From: Pseudomonas defluvii
Lineage (GTDB): Bacteria; Pseudomonadota; Gammaproteobacteria; Pseudomonadales; Pseudomonadaceae
Reading direction: 5' to 3'
Length of the DNA: 45,300 bases
NCBI RefSeq assembly: GCF_001695625.1
Contig: NZ_MBPN01000037.1
Coordinates: 1-45,300 of the forward strand
Positions 9,558 through 19,260 of the stretch are shown one piece after another; the stretch's first letter is position 1; every line of letters starts with the position of its first letter. The notes beneath the pieces are model-generated. The model worked only from the letters and a program-made list of their open reading frames with translations, had not been told where the DNA came from and did no database searches. Position numbers and translations under genes: made by a program.

Positions 9558-10616
9558 TCAGACCTCCATGACCCGTTTCAATGCCGCGCCCACTCGTGAT
9601 GGGCCGGGGAAGTACGCCCACTCCTGTGCGTGCGGGTAGGGGGTGTCCCAACCGGTGACGCGTTCGATCGGCGCTTCAAGGTAATGGAAGCAATGCTCCT
9701 GGATCAGGGCGACCAGTTCGGCGCCAAAACCACAGGTGCGGGTGGCTTCATGCACGACTACGCAGCGACCGGTCTTCTTCACGGAGTTGACGATAGTTTC
9801 CAGGTCCAGCGGCCATAGGCTGCGCAGGTCGATGACCTCGGCGTCGATCCCCACTTCTTCGGCGGCCACCTGGGACACATACACCGTGGTGCCGTAGGTC
9901 AGTACGGTAACGGCTTTGCCTGGACGGGTGATGGCGGCCTTGTCCAGTGGGACGGTGTAGTAACCGTCCGGCACGGCGCTGGCCGGGTGTTTTGACCACG
10001 GGGTTACCGGACGGTCGTGATGGCCGTCGAACGGGCCGTTGTACAGGCGCTTGGGCTCGAGGAAAATCACCGGGTCATCGTTCTCGATCGAGGCGATCAA
10101 CAGGCCCTTGGCGTCGTACGGGTTGGACGGCATGACGGTGCGCAGGCCACACACCTGAGTGAACATCGCCTCAGGGCTCTGGCTGTGGGTCTGGCCGCCG
10201 TAGATACCGCCACCACAGGGCATGCGCAGGGTCAGTGGGGCGATGAACTCGCCGGCCGACCGGTAGCGCAGGCGGGCCATTTCCGACACGATCTGGTCGG
10301 AGGCGGGGTAGAAGTAGTCGGCGAACTGAATTTCCACGACCGGGCGCAGGCCATAGGCACCCATGCCTACGGCGGTACCGACGATGCCGCTCTCGGAGAT
10401 CGGCGCATCAAAGACGCGGGATTTGCCGTACTTGTTCTGCAGGCCTTCGGTGCAGCGGAACACGCCGCCGAAGTAGCCGACGTCCTGGCCGTAGATCACC
10501 ACGTTGTCATCGCGCTCTAGCATGATGTCCATGGCCGAGCGCAGGGCCTGGATCATGGTCATTGTGGTCGTCGCCATGGCCGTTTCCAACTGGATATTGT
10601 TGTTGTGATCGTTCAT
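9558..10616 (-). CDS. bkdA2: Branched-chain keto acid dehydrogenase E1 beta subunit
   Basis: 352 aa from ATG 10616. A longer open frame upstream only overlaps bkdA1 and is rejected. The N-terminal MNDHNN and the TMIQALRSAMD core match Pseudomonas BkdAB. A transketolase-type pyrimidine-binding domain (ESGIVGTAVGMGAYGLRPV; QFADYFYPASDQIVSE) is followed by the C-terminal transketolase domain (VLTYGTTVYVSQ; HEATRTCGFGAEL). With E1 alpha it forms the heterotetramer that decarboxylates 2-oxo acids from Val, Leu and Ile using thiamine diphosphate. One base separates it from the bkdA1 stop. Confidence 0.96.
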   Translation of the reverse strand: MNDHNNNIQLETAMATTTMTMIQALRSAMDIMLERDDNVVIYGQDVGYFGGVFRCTEGLQNKYGKSRVFDAPISESGIVGTAVGMGAYGLRPVVEIQFADYFYPASDQIVSEMARLRYRSAGEFIAPLTLRMPCGGGIYGGQTHSQSPEAMFTQVCGLRTVMPSNPYDAKGLLIASIENDDPVIFLEPKRLYNGPFDGHHDRPVTPWSKHPASAVPDGYYTVPLDKAAITRPGKAVTVLTYGTTVYVSQVAAEEVGIDAEVIDLRSLWPLDLETIVNSVKKTGRCVVVHEATRTCGFGAELVALIQEHCFHYLEAPIERVTGWDTPYPHAQEWAYFPGPSRVGAALKRVMEV

Positions 10617-10617
10617 G

Positions 10618-12049
<1,432 letters not shown>

Positions 12050-12535
12050 ATGCGTAAACTGGATCGCACCGATATAGGCATTCTCAACAGCCTCCAGGAA
12101 AATGCTCGTATCACCAACGCTGAGCTTGCCCGCTCGGTGAATCTCTCTCCGACACCCTGCTTCAACCGGGTCAAGGCGATGGAGGAGTTGGGGGTGATTC
12201 GCCAGCAGGTGACCTTGCTGGCGCCCGAGGTGTTGGGGCTGGATGTCAATGTGTTCATCCACGTCAGCCTGGAGAAGCAGGTGGAGCAGGCGCTGCATCG
12301 CTTTGAAGAGGAGATCGCCGAGCGCCCAGAGGTCATGGAGTGCTACTTGATGACCGGCGATCCTGACTATCTATTGCGGGTGTTGTTGCCCAGCATCCAG
12401 GCGCTGGAGCGCTTTCTCGATTACCTGACGCGCCTGCCGGGCGTGGCCAACATTCGCTCCAGCTTTGCCCTCAAGCAGGTGCGCTACAAGACCGCCTTGC
12501 CATTGCCTGCCAACGGCCTGACCCTGCGCGGGTAG
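12050..12535 (+). CDS. bkdR: Lrp/AsnC-family activator of the bkd operon
   Basis: 161 aa. An N-terminal winged helix-turn-helix ([40 protein letters not shown], ~4-50) is followed by an RAM/AsnC effector domain (~65-145; [15 protein letters not shown]). It is divergent to bkdA1, as in P. putida, where BkdR is the positive regulator responding to branched-chain amino acids. The start lies eight bases after a weak purine stretch (CAGGTGAG). Family assignment and role are secure from sequence plus context. Confidence 0.95.
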   Translation: MRKLDRTDIGILNSLQENARITNAELARSVNLSPTPCFNRVKAMEELGVIRQQVTLLAPEVLGLDVNVFIHVSLEKQVEQALHRFEEEIAERPEVMECYLMTGDPDYLLRVLLPSIQALERFLDYLTRLPGVANIRSSFALKQVRYKTALPLPANGLTLRG

Positions 12536-12700
12536 GTGTAGCGTAATAATTGACGCTTCGTCGATTTGATCAAAGGCAATACCGCTTTTTATCGCTATTG
12601 CTTAAGGCAGCTGCGCTTAAGTGCTTGATATTTTGAACGGCCGGTGCTTATTTTGTACACGTCGCCGTTCGCGGCTTGCTAAAACAATAAGGATCAAGTC

Positions 12701-14044
12701 ATGACGAGCAATGGCCAACGTTCACTCGCCGAGCGATTGACGGGCATTGATGAAATCGAATGCGTCACTCCGGACCTGAACGGTGTGCCTCGCGGGAAGG
12801 TAATGACCGCCGATGGTTTCCTTGAGGGACGGCGCTTGCAGATGGCTCGCGGGGTGTTGTTGCAGTGCATCATGGGGGGATACCCACCAACCCGTTTCTA
12901 CGGCAGCGATGATGGTGACCTGGCACTTGTTCCTGATCCTCAGCAGATTCATCGCTTGCCGTGGAGCGATACACCGCGCGCCTTGGCCATTTGTGATGCG
13001 GATGACTTGAGCGGCGAAGGCTGCAGATTGTCTACCCGGGCACAACTCAAGGCGGTGATTGCACGTTATGCGGCGCATGGCTTGAAACCCGTGGTTGCGA
13101 CCGAACTTGAGTTTTTCATCTTTGCACCGAGCAGCGACCCGACTCAACCCTTCCAGCCGCCTGTTGGCCTGGATGGTCGACGCGAAGATGGCGCTTCAGC
13201 CTTCAGCATCAGCTCCAACAATGGTTTGCGTCCGTTCTTCAATGAGGTCTATCGCTGCATGGAAGCCCTTGGGCTACCGCGCGATACCTTCATGCATGAA
13301 ATGGGTGTCAGTCAGTTCGAGATCAACCTGTTGCACGGTGACCCGCTGCTGTTGGCCGACCAGACCTTCCTCTTCAAGCACCTGCTCAAGGAAGTCGCAC
13401 TCAAACATGGCCTGACGGTCGTTTGCATGGCCAAGCCACTGGCCAAAACCCCAGGCAGCTCCATGCATATCCACCAAAGCCTGGTGGACATCGACAGTGG
13501 GCGTAACGTGTTCAGTGACGCCGAGGGTCAAGCGACAGACACCTTCTATCATTTCATTGGCGGCTTGCAGGCATGCATGGCCGACTTTACGGCGCTGTTC
13601 GCGCCTAATGTGAACTCCTACCAACGCCTATGCCATCCGTACGCCTCACCGAACAATGCGTGTTGGTCCGAAGACAACCGTGCTGCTGGCTTGCGTATTC
13701 CGGCGAGCGGCCCGGCTGCTCGGCGGGTCGAGAACCGTTTGCCGGGGGCAGATACCAACCCTTACCTGGCACTGGCGGCCAGCCTGGCGGCGGGCCTGCA
13801 CGGTATCGAGCAACGGTTGGCGCCCGCCCCGGCGATTCAGGGTGAATTTGAGGTGCCGGACAACCTGTCGTTGCCGTGTACCTTGCATGCAGCGCTGGAG
13901 CGCCTGAAGCGCAGTGCACTGGCTCGCGAGCTGTTTGGCAAGGAGTTCATCGAAGGCTATATCGCCTCCAAGACCCTGGAGCTGACCAGCTTCTTCGATG
14001 AAATTACCCCGTGGGAGCGCCGAGTGCTGGCAGCCCAGGCGTAA
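12701..14044 (+). CDS. Glutamine synthetase family ligase (gamma-glutamylpolyamine synthetase-like)
   Basis: 447 aa. It shows the glutamine-synthetase catalytic fold: an N-terminal beta-grasp with DLNGVPRGK (25-33), then ELEFFIF (135-141), Glu200 and Glu207 (EMGVSQFEIN), the ATP/ammonia-site GSSMHIHQS (252-260), an NRAAGLRIP loop, and RVENRLPGADTNPYLA. Length and divergence from GlnA fit the PuuA/PauA/SpuI group, which glutamylates polyamines or other amines at ATP cost. The exact amine cannot be told from sequence. AAGGATCAAG lies just before the ATG. The gene follows bkdR after ~165 bases that look promoter-like (TTGATA and TTATTT about 17 bases apart), suggesting its own transcript. Confidence 0.85.
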   Translation: MTSNGQRSLAERLTGIDEIECVTPDLNGVPRGKVMTADGFLEGRRLQMARGVLLQCIMGGYPPTRFYGSDDGDLALVPDPQQIHRLPWSDTPRALAICDADDLSGEGCRLSTRAQLKAVIARYAAHGLKPVVATELEFFIFAPSSDPTQPFQPPVGLDGRREDGASAFSISSNNGLRPFFNEVYRCMEALGLPRDTFMHEMGVSQFEINLLHGDPLLLADQTFLFKHLLKEVALKHGLTVVCMAKPLAKTPGSSMHIHQSLVDIDSGRNVFSDAEGQATDTFYHFIGGLQACMADFTALFAPNVNSYQRLCHPYASPNNACWSEDNRAAGLRIPASGPAARRVENRLPGADTNPYLALAASLAAGLHGIEQRLAPAPAIQGEFEVPDNLSLPCTLHAALERLKRSALARELFGKEFIEGYIASKTLELTSFFDEITPWERRVLAAQA

Positions 14045-14047
14045 ATG

Positions 14048-14063
14048 GCGCCTTTTAAGGCGC
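14048..14063 (+). terminator. Weak hairpin after the glutamine-synthetase-like gene
   Basis: GCGCCT TTTA AGGCGC immediately downstream of the stop codon. The following bases (TTGGGG) are not a T run, so it may stabilise the 3' end rather than terminate. Confidence 0.35.
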
Positions 14064-14219
14064 TTGGGGAATAGCAGGTGGCGAAACAATGTTTGACGAT
14101 TTGTCGGCGGTGTTTCCCACCTGTTTTTGTGTCTACTGTTGTTGCTGCGCCGTCGGTGCTTTTTCACTTATGCTTTCAGCCAGTTTTTCCACCTGCTAAA
14201 GGAGCCAACCGGGACGCCG

Positions 14220-15551
14220 ATGCGACAGATCTGGAAGTCTTTCCGCGCGCTGTATTTTGCCGCTCTGATGATGTTGATCGGTTCGGGCCTGTTAAGTACC
14301 TACCTGGCCCTGCGCCTGGCGGCCGATCAGGTTGACAGCCTGTGGGTCGGTGCCTTGATGGCGGCGAACTATTTCGGTCTTGCCCTGGGCGGCAAGATCG
14401 GTCACCGGCTGATTGCCCGCGTCGGGCATATTCGGGCCTACGCCACGTGCGCCGGTATTGTGGGGGCGGCGGTGCTGGGCCATGGCCTGGTCAGTTGGCT
14501 GCCAGCCTGGCTCCTTCTGCGGGTCATCGTCGGTTTGGGGATGATGTGCCAGTACATGGTCATCGAAAGCTGGCTCAATGAGCAGGCCGATGCCAAGCAG
14601 CGGGGAGCCGTATTCAGCGGTTACATGATCGCGTCGTACCTGGGGTTGGTGCTGGGTCAGTTGATTCTGGTGGCCCATCCGCAGCTGGGGCTGGAACTCC
14701 TGATGCTGGTGGCGATGTGTTTTGCCCTGTGCCTGGTGCCGGTGGCACTGACCCGTCGCATTCACCCGGCGCCGTTGCGTCCGGCGCCGCTGGATCCGCG
14801 CTTTTTCATCAAGCGCGTACCGCAGTCGCTCAGTACCGTGCTGGGGTCAGGCCTGATCGTTGGCTCGTTCTACGGTTTGGCGCCTTTGTATGCGGCCAAG
14901 CAGGGCTTGAGTACCGAGCAGGTTGGTATCTTCATGGGGTGCTGTATTTTTGCCGGGTTGCTCGTGCAATGGCCGCTGGGCTGGTTGTCTGATCGTTATG
15001 ACCGCGCCGTGCTGATTCGTGGTGTGGCAATCGGTTTGGCGGTAGCGGCGTTGCCGTTGGCGATTTGGCCGAGTGTGCCGATGGTGGTGCTGTTTGCTGC
15101 CGGTTTCCTGGTGTCGCTGCTGCAGTTTTGCCTGTACCCACTGGCAGTGGCATTCTCCAATGACCATGTCGAGAGTGAGCGGCGTGTTTCATTGACCGCG
15201 ATGCTGTTGGTGACCTATGGCGTCGGCGCCAGTATCGGTCCGCTGGTCGCCGGCGTGCTGATGCAGCAGTTGGGCGATCAGATGCTCTACGCCTTCTTTA
15301 CATTCTTCTCGCTGGTACTGGTTTGGCGGATTCGGCCTCAGGCCGTCACCAACCTGCATCAGGTCGATGACGCGCCATTGCTGCACGTAGCGATGCCAGC
15401 AGCCAGCTCGCCCTTGGCCGCGGCACTTGACCCACGGGTTACTGAGCAGGACGTCCAGGATCAAATGCAGGCGCCTGTAGCGGCAGAAGACACCGAAGCT
15501 GAGGAGCAGCAGGCGGAGGAGGGAAGAGGGGAGCCGGCAAAGCCTGTGTAG
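14220..15551 (+). CDS. MFS transporter
   Basis: 443 aa from ATG 14220; the upstream extension of the frame is not hydrophobic in the right way and is rejected. About twelve membrane helices fill residues ~8-385. The loop between helices 2 and 3 carries GGKIGHRLIARVGH, the usual MFS cytoplasmic motif, and GWLSDRYDRAVLIR is the matching repeat in the second half. A cytosolic C-terminal tail of ~55 residues is acidic and Gln-rich (EDTEAEEQQAEEG). The substrate is unknown. It occupies the position of an MFS gene between the glutamine-synthetase-like gene and ycgR in P. putida. AAAGGAG lies about 15 bases upstream of the ATG, further than usual. Confidence 0.85.
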   Translation: MRQIWKSFRALYFAALMMLIGSGLLSTYLALRLAADQVDSLWVGALMAANYFGLALGGKIGHRLIARVGHIRAYATCAGIVGAAVLGHGLVSWLPAWLLLRVIVGLGMMCQYMVIESWLNEQADAKQRGAVFSGYMIASYLGLVLGQLILVAHPQLGLELLMLVAMCFALCLVPVALTRRIHPAPLRPAPLDPRFFIKRVPQSLSTVLGSGLIVGSFYGLAPLYAAKQGLSTEQVGIFMGCCIFAGLLVQWPLGWLSDRYDRAVLIRGVAIGLAVAALPLAIWPSVPMVVLFAAGFLVSLLQFCLYPLAVAFSNDHVESERRVSLTAMLLVTYGVGASIGPLVAGVLMQQLGDQMLYAFFTFFSLVLVWRIRPQAVTNLHQVDDAPLLHVAMPAASSPLAAALDPRVTEQDVQDQMQAPVAAEDTEAEEQQAEEGRGEPAKPV

Positions 15552-15569
15552 GTGCCAGTGTTGCGCGAT

Positions 15570-15599
15570 CCGGGTGTCGAGTACTGAGCTCGCACCCGG
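15570..15599. terminator. Hairpin between convergent MFS gene and ycgR
   Basis: CCGGGTG-t-CGAG ... CTCG-CACCCGG, an 11-bp interrupted stem between convergent genes. There is no clear T run on either side, so termination is only probable. Confidence 0.4.
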
Positions 15600-15640
15600 T
15601 CAATGCCTTTGCTGGTAGCACCGGCTTGTGCAAGTGCTAC

Positions 15641-16384
15641 TTAGTAGTCGTCTTTATCGAAACGACGCGCTTCACGCTGCAACTGGTAAACAAAGCTTTC
15701 TACCTTACGTTGCATTTGCCCATTCAGGTTGTGGAAGCGCACGCCTGCAAACGTGGTGTTGAAGCGCTCTTCAAAGTGCAGGTGACGCAGTTCAACAGCC
15801 GTTGTGCTGGTGCCGAACAACTGGCTGGCGCTGAACTTTTCGTACACTTGGCCGAGTTGCAGGCGCTCTTCGACATTGCCTTCGAAGCGTAGTTTGCAGC
15901 CCGTGGCCGAGATGTCCAAAAGCTTGCCCTTGAGAGCACCTTCCCCCTTGAGTTTGTCACCGCTCAGTAATACATCCACCAATTGCGATAGCTTCAACGC
16001 TGCGCGGAAGGCATTGCGACGCTGGTGGTAGGTGACTTCCAACGGCAGGGCGCCGTGATAGCTACGGTGGCCATCAGTTTCCCGGATGGTCAGCGGCGTG
16101 CTGGATTCCCAGGCAATACGTACACCGTCATGAAAGCCTTCGACACGAAACGGCTCGCCATTTTGCAAAAAGCGTTCGCCGTCACGCGGGATCATTTCGT
16201 CCAGCGCCAGTTTATTGGTCTCCCGGTCGACGTCTACCACGTAGCTCTGGAAGCGCTGGCTACGTTCATGAAAAGTAATGATCAGCGGATCATGGCTCTC
16301 TTGCAGCTGCCGCAGGTTGGCGGCGATTTCCATTGGGGTGGTCAACACCTTGGGTGGCTGCGGAGCATCTACTTCATTCAACAC
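15641..16384 (-). CDS. ycgR: Flagellar brake protein YcgR (PilZ c-di-GMP effector)
   Basis: 247 aa. A YcgR N-terminal domain (~15-115) is followed by a PilZ domain with both c-di-GMP-binding signatures: RNAFR (123-127, RxxxR) and DISATG (157-162, D/NxSxxG). On binding c-di-GMP, YcgR proteins act on the flagellar motor and slow swimming. It lies 80 bases downstream of flgN in the same direction and probably shares the flgMN transcript. It is the receptor counterpart to the GGDEF enzyme encoded ~10 kb away. Confidence 0.93.
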   Translation of the reverse strand: MLNEVDAPQPPKVLTTPMEIAANLRQLQESHDPLIITFHERSQRFQSYVVDVDRETNKLALDEMIPRDGERFLQNGEPFRVEGFHDGVRIAWESSTPLTIRETDGHRSYHGALPLEVTYHQRRNAFRAALKLSQLVDVLLSGDKLKGEGALKGKLLDISATGCKLRFEGNVEERLQLGQVYEKFSASQLFGTSTTAVELRHLHFEERFNTTFAGVRFHNLNGQMQRKVESFVYQLQREARRFDKDDY

Positions 16385-16464
16385 GGTTGATCAATCTCCA
16401 GACTAAAACACACACGCAAGCGCAGGCATTCTGCCAGCATGCTTCACACCTTGGTATAGGTTAA

Positions 16465-16932
16465 TCACACTTGGCTGAGTGTGCGAGGTTTTGCGAGGGG
16501 CGAGGTGGATCCGCGGCTGTCATACAGTGACGGTGATTCGCCACCATTGAGAATTCTAATCTGGTTGGCCGTGGTCGCTTGCTGAATCTGGATGGAGCGA
16601 CCATTGATCTCGTTGGCAGCCTGGCACTGGGCCATGATCTTTGCCAACTCTTCGAGTTTTTCCAACATCTGCTTGCCGAGCGACGACTGACTGGCAAGGG
16701 TCTCGAAACCGCTGCGGTCAGGGCTCAGGCCGAGGTTGGCGAGGGCCTGGCTGCGTCGACGCCCCTGCTGATCAAGCAGCACCACCAGCGATTGCTTGCG
16801 GGCCAGGATGTTCTCCAGCAGCGACATATCGCGGCCGTGCAACGCTATCAGCTCGGTTTGCAGTAACTCAAGCAGTTCTTGCGCTGGAGCAATATCGTCT
16901 TCGATCAGTTGCAGCAGAGTAATGTCGTGCAT
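16465..16932 (-). CDS. flgN: Flagellar export chaperone FlgN
   Basis: 155 aa, mostly alpha-helical, with Leu- and Gln-rich heptads (LLQLIEDDIAPAQELLELLQ at the N-terminus) and a QQATTANQIRILNGG segment near the C-terminus as in FlgN proteins. It is the cytoplasmic chaperone that keeps the hook-filament junction proteins FlgK and FlgL, both encoded in this window, competent for export. It is 46 bases after flgM in the same direction. Confidence 0.9.
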   Translation of the reverse strand: MHDITLLQLIEDDIAPAQELLELLQTELIALHGRDMSLLENILARKQSLVVLLDQQGRRRSQALANLGLSPDRSGFETLASQSSLGKQMLEKLEELAKIMAQCQAANEINGRSIQIQQATTANQIRILNGGESPSLYDSRGSTSPLAKPRTLSQV

Positions 16933-16978
16933 GGCTGGCTCTTGGTATTCAGCGTCCTGAAGTCAGCGCGCCAGAGGG

Positions 16979-17293
16979 CTAGCGCTGTGCTTCGAAATTA
17001 AGCAGTTTGCTGGCGATACGGTTGCTGTCGATCTTATAGCTGCCGTCGGCAATCGCCTGCTTCAACTCGGCCACTCGGCCGCTGTTGACAACGGGTTGCT
17101 CGCGCAGCTTTTCGCTGATCTTCTGCAACTGCTGTGCCTCTTGGCTCAGGTGTACGGTTTCCCCGCTCTGGGTGCTGGCGGCAGGAGCAGTGCTGGCAGA
17201 TGCAGCGCTTGAACTGTTTTCCTGGCTGCTGCCGGTGCGCGCACCGCCCGTCACGGACGGGGAATTATTCAAACGACTGAAGTCGATGACCAT
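16979..17293 (-). CDS. flgM: Anti-sigma-28 factor FlgM
   Basis: 104 aa. The N-terminus MVIDFSRLN is typical of pseudomonad FlgM. A low-complexity Ser/Ala/Thr linker follows, then the C-terminal FliA-binding part (VHLSQEAQQL; VAELKQAIADGSYKID; IASKLLNFE). It holds FliA inactive until exported through the completed hook. A sigma-28 box lies ~40 bases upstream, so FlgM production is under the factor it inhibits. AGAGG lies ten bases before the ATG. Confidence 0.94.
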   Translation of the reverse strand: MVIDFSRLNNSPSVTGGARTGSSQENSSSAASASTAPAASTQSGETVHLSQEAQQLQKISEKLREQPVVNSGRVAELKQAIADGSYKIDSNRIASKLLNFEAQR

Positions 17294-17329
17294 GATTGAA
17301 AAACCTCTGGGTATTGGACGCTTGCCTTG

Positions 17330-17356
17330 TTTTCGGCCAACCCGAAAAAAACTTTA
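17330..17356 (-). promoter_or_regulatory. Sigma-28 (FliA) promoter of flgMN
   Basis: On the minus strand: TAAAGTTT, an 11-base spacer, then GCCGAAAA, against the enteric consensus TAAAGTTT-N11-GCCGATAA (15 of 16 box positions). It lies ~37 bases before the flgM ATG. FliA control of flgMN is established in P. aeruginosa. Confidence 0.85.
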
Positions 17357-17460
17357 GGCGCAAATGCACTGCGGCATGCGCGGCAAGTCCTTGGCCCTGA
17401 CAGAGGACAGTTTAGGAAAAGCGCTGTTTGATCGCCAGCGTTGATCTTGCCTCGGCCTCC

Positions 17461-18213
17461 TTACATGGCGACTTCCACCTGCCCGGGCCCGGTTACCCGG
17501 GCTTTTACCACGCGTTTGGAGTTCAGGTTGCGTACCCGGATCTGCTCGCTGAGGCCGCCTTTGCTCAGGGCTTCCCCTGGCATGCGTACACTGAGCGTGC
17601 CGCTACGTGCGGTAATCACGACATTGTCACCTTTACGTACGACTTCGGCCTGTTCAAGGTGTGCGGGGGTGAGCACCTGGTCGATGACCGCTGGTCGGAT
17701 AACCTTTTGCCCCACGGCCTGGTCCAGTGAGCTGAGAAAACCTTGGCTCAGCAAGCCTACATCACGTTCGCGCAGGGCCACGTCCTCTTCTGAAACGATA
17801 CCTTCGCGCTTGAGCGGGCGGGTGGCGGTGACCACGTTGCGAAACAGGCGTACCTGGGCGGGCACGAACACCGTCCACGGTGAGCTGCCATCACAGCGCA
17901 CGCGCACGGTCACGCGGCCCAAGGGTTGAGCCGGGCTTTCCAGTGTGGCGTTCAACTGCTGGTCGCATACGGGCATGCGCAGTCTAGGGTCCAGGTTGTT
18001 GACCTGGATCTCGTAGCGGCCTTCGGTCTGGCTGGTTGCCAGGTAATCTTCCACAGAGAATTCAAGAAAGCCTTGGGTGACACCGATAAGCTGTTCAGGC
18101 AAGGTAAAGTTGTCAGCCAGAGGTCGAACGCCAGGGGCCAGTAGGCACAGCACGGCAAGGATGCGGGGCAGGCGGTGGGGCAGGCGTCGGAAAAATGTCG
18201 TTTTCGTGTTCAT
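17461..18213 (-). CDS. flgA: Flagellar P-ring assembly chaperone FlgA
   Basis: 250 aa. A long basic N-region and hydrophobic core give a Sec signal peptide with probable cleavage after ...RPLA (residue 33). The mature protein has the FlgA N-terminal domain with a conserved Cys region (DPRLRMPVCDQQL) and a C-terminal SAF domain (TATRPLKREGIVSEEDV onwards) ending GPGQVEVAM. It acts in the periplasm to assist FlgI ring assembly. No Shine-Dalgarno precedes the ATG, and a sigma-54 box ends ~12 bases upstream, so the transcript may be nearly leaderless. An in-frame GTG at codon 21 would lose the signal peptide. Confidence 0.92.
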   Translation of the reverse strand: MNTKTTFFRRLPHRLPRILAVLCLLAPGVRPLADNFTLPEQLIGVTQGFLEFSVEDYLATSQTEGRYEIQVNNLDPRLRMPVCDQQLNATLESPAQPLGRVTVRVRCDGSSPWTVFVPAQVRLFRNVVTATRPLKREGIVSEEDVALRERDVGLLSQGFLSSLDQAVGQKVIRPAVIDQVLTPAHLEQAEVVRKGDNVVITARSGTLSVRMPGEALSKGGLSEQIRVRNLNSKRVVKARVTGPGQVEVAM

Positions 18214-18218
18214 ACAGT

Positions 18219-18244
18219 TAAAAAAGCAAGGCGCGTGCCGACTA
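18219..18244 (+). promoter_or_regulatory. Possible sigma-28 (FliA) promoter of cheVR
   Basis: TAAAAAAG, a 10-base spacer, then GCCGACTA on the plus strand. The -10 part is good (GCCGA) and the -35 only partial. The predicted start (~18250) would leave a short leader including the AAGGAG at 18269-18274. FliA control of cheVR is known in P. aeruginosa. It overlaps the opposite-strand sigma-54 box of flgA. Confidence 0.45.
18225..18241 (-). promoter_or_regulatory. Sigma-54 (RpoN) promoter of flgA
   Basis: Minus strand TCGGCACGCGCCTTGCT: GG and GC ten bases apart, matching YTGGCACG-N4-TTGCW at 12 of 13 positions. It fits the known FleQ/RpoN class II control of flgA in P. aeruginosa. The predicted transcription start (~18214) falls almost on the flgA ATG. 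Confidence 0.75.
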
Positions 18245-18280
18245 GGTACGAAGCCCCAAGCTTTGGTGAAGGAGTCTGGT

Positions 18281-19210
18281 ATGGCTGGTGTAATGGATTC
18301 GGTGAACCAGCGTACTCAACTGGTGGGGCAGAATCGCCTCGAGCTGCTGTTGTTTCGTCTTAATGGCGAGCAGTTGTATGGGATCAACGTGTTCAAGGTG
18401 CGGGAAGTGTTGCAATGCCCGAACCTGACCCTGTTGCCCAAATCCAGCCCGGTAGTACGTGGTGTTGCGAATATTCGTGGGGCAACCATCCCGATTCTTG
18501 ATTTGGCGATGGCGACCGGCTTGCCCGGTCAGAATGACGACATGAGCAACCGTTTCGTGATCATCACGGAGTACAACACCAAGACCCAAGGGTTCCTGGT
18601 GCATTCGGTCGAGCGCATCGTCAACATGAACTGGGAAGAGATTCATCCGCCACCCAAGGGGACCGGTCGTGATCACTACCTGACGGCCGTCACTCGGGTC
18701 GACAACAAGCTGGTGGAGATCATCGACGTAGAGAAGATCCTGGCTGAGGTCGCGCCGACGTCCGAGGCGATTTCCGAAGGTGTTGTCGATGCCGATGTGC
18801 AGGACAAGGCGGTCATGCTGCGGGTGCTGACGGTGGATGACTCTTCGGTGGCTCGAAAGCAGGTCAGTCGTTGCCTGCAGACGGTCGGTGTCGAAGTGGT
18901 GGCGCTTAATGATGGTCGTCAGGCGCTCGACTACCTGCGCAAGTTGGTGGACGAAGGCAAGCGTCCGGAAGAAGAGTTCCTGATGATGATTTCCGATATC
19001 GAGATGCCGGAAATGGATGGCTATACGCTGACGGCGGAGATTCGTAGCGACCCGCGCATGCAAAAATTGCACATCATCCTGCATACTTCACTTTCTGGCG
19101 TATTCAACCAGGCCATGGTGAAGAAAGTGGGCGCCGACGATTTTCTTGCCAAGTTCAGGCCGGATGACCTGGCTCAGCGGGTTGTCGACCGGATCAAGGC
19201 TACGCATTAA
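18281..19210 (+). CDS. cheV: Chemotaxis coupling/response protein CheV
   Basis: 309 aa from ATG 18281 with AAGGAG six bases upstream; the longer frame upstream overlaps flgA and is rejected. A CheW-like coupling domain (~15-160; LLLFRLNGEQLYGINVFKVR, VVRGVANIRGATIPILDL) is followed by a receiver domain (~182-305) with acidic pair Asp186-Asp187 and phosphoacceptor Asp239 in ISDIEMPEMDGY. It couples receptors to CheA and buffers phosphorylation. It is followed 50 bases later by cheR, and the pair forms an operon. Confidence 0.95.
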   Translation: MAGVMDSVNQRTQLVGQNRLELLLFRLNGEQLYGINVFKVREVLQCPNLTLLPKSSPVVRGVANIRGATIPILDLAMATGLPGQNDDMSNRFVIITEYNTKTQGFLVHSVERIVNMNWEEIHPPPKGTGRDHYLTAVTRVDNKLVEIIDVEKILAEVAPTSEAISEGVVDADVQDKAVMLRVLTVDDSSVARKQVSRCLQTVGVEVVALNDGRQALDYLRKLVDEGKRPEEEFLMMISDIEMPEMDGYTLTAEIRSDPRMQKLHIILHTSLSGVFNQAMVKKVGADDFLAKFRPDDLAQRVVDRIKATH

Positions 19211-19260
19211 CGGCCAGGGGCTTTCCCTGGCAGTACACACGATTGTAAGAGGCGGCATCA

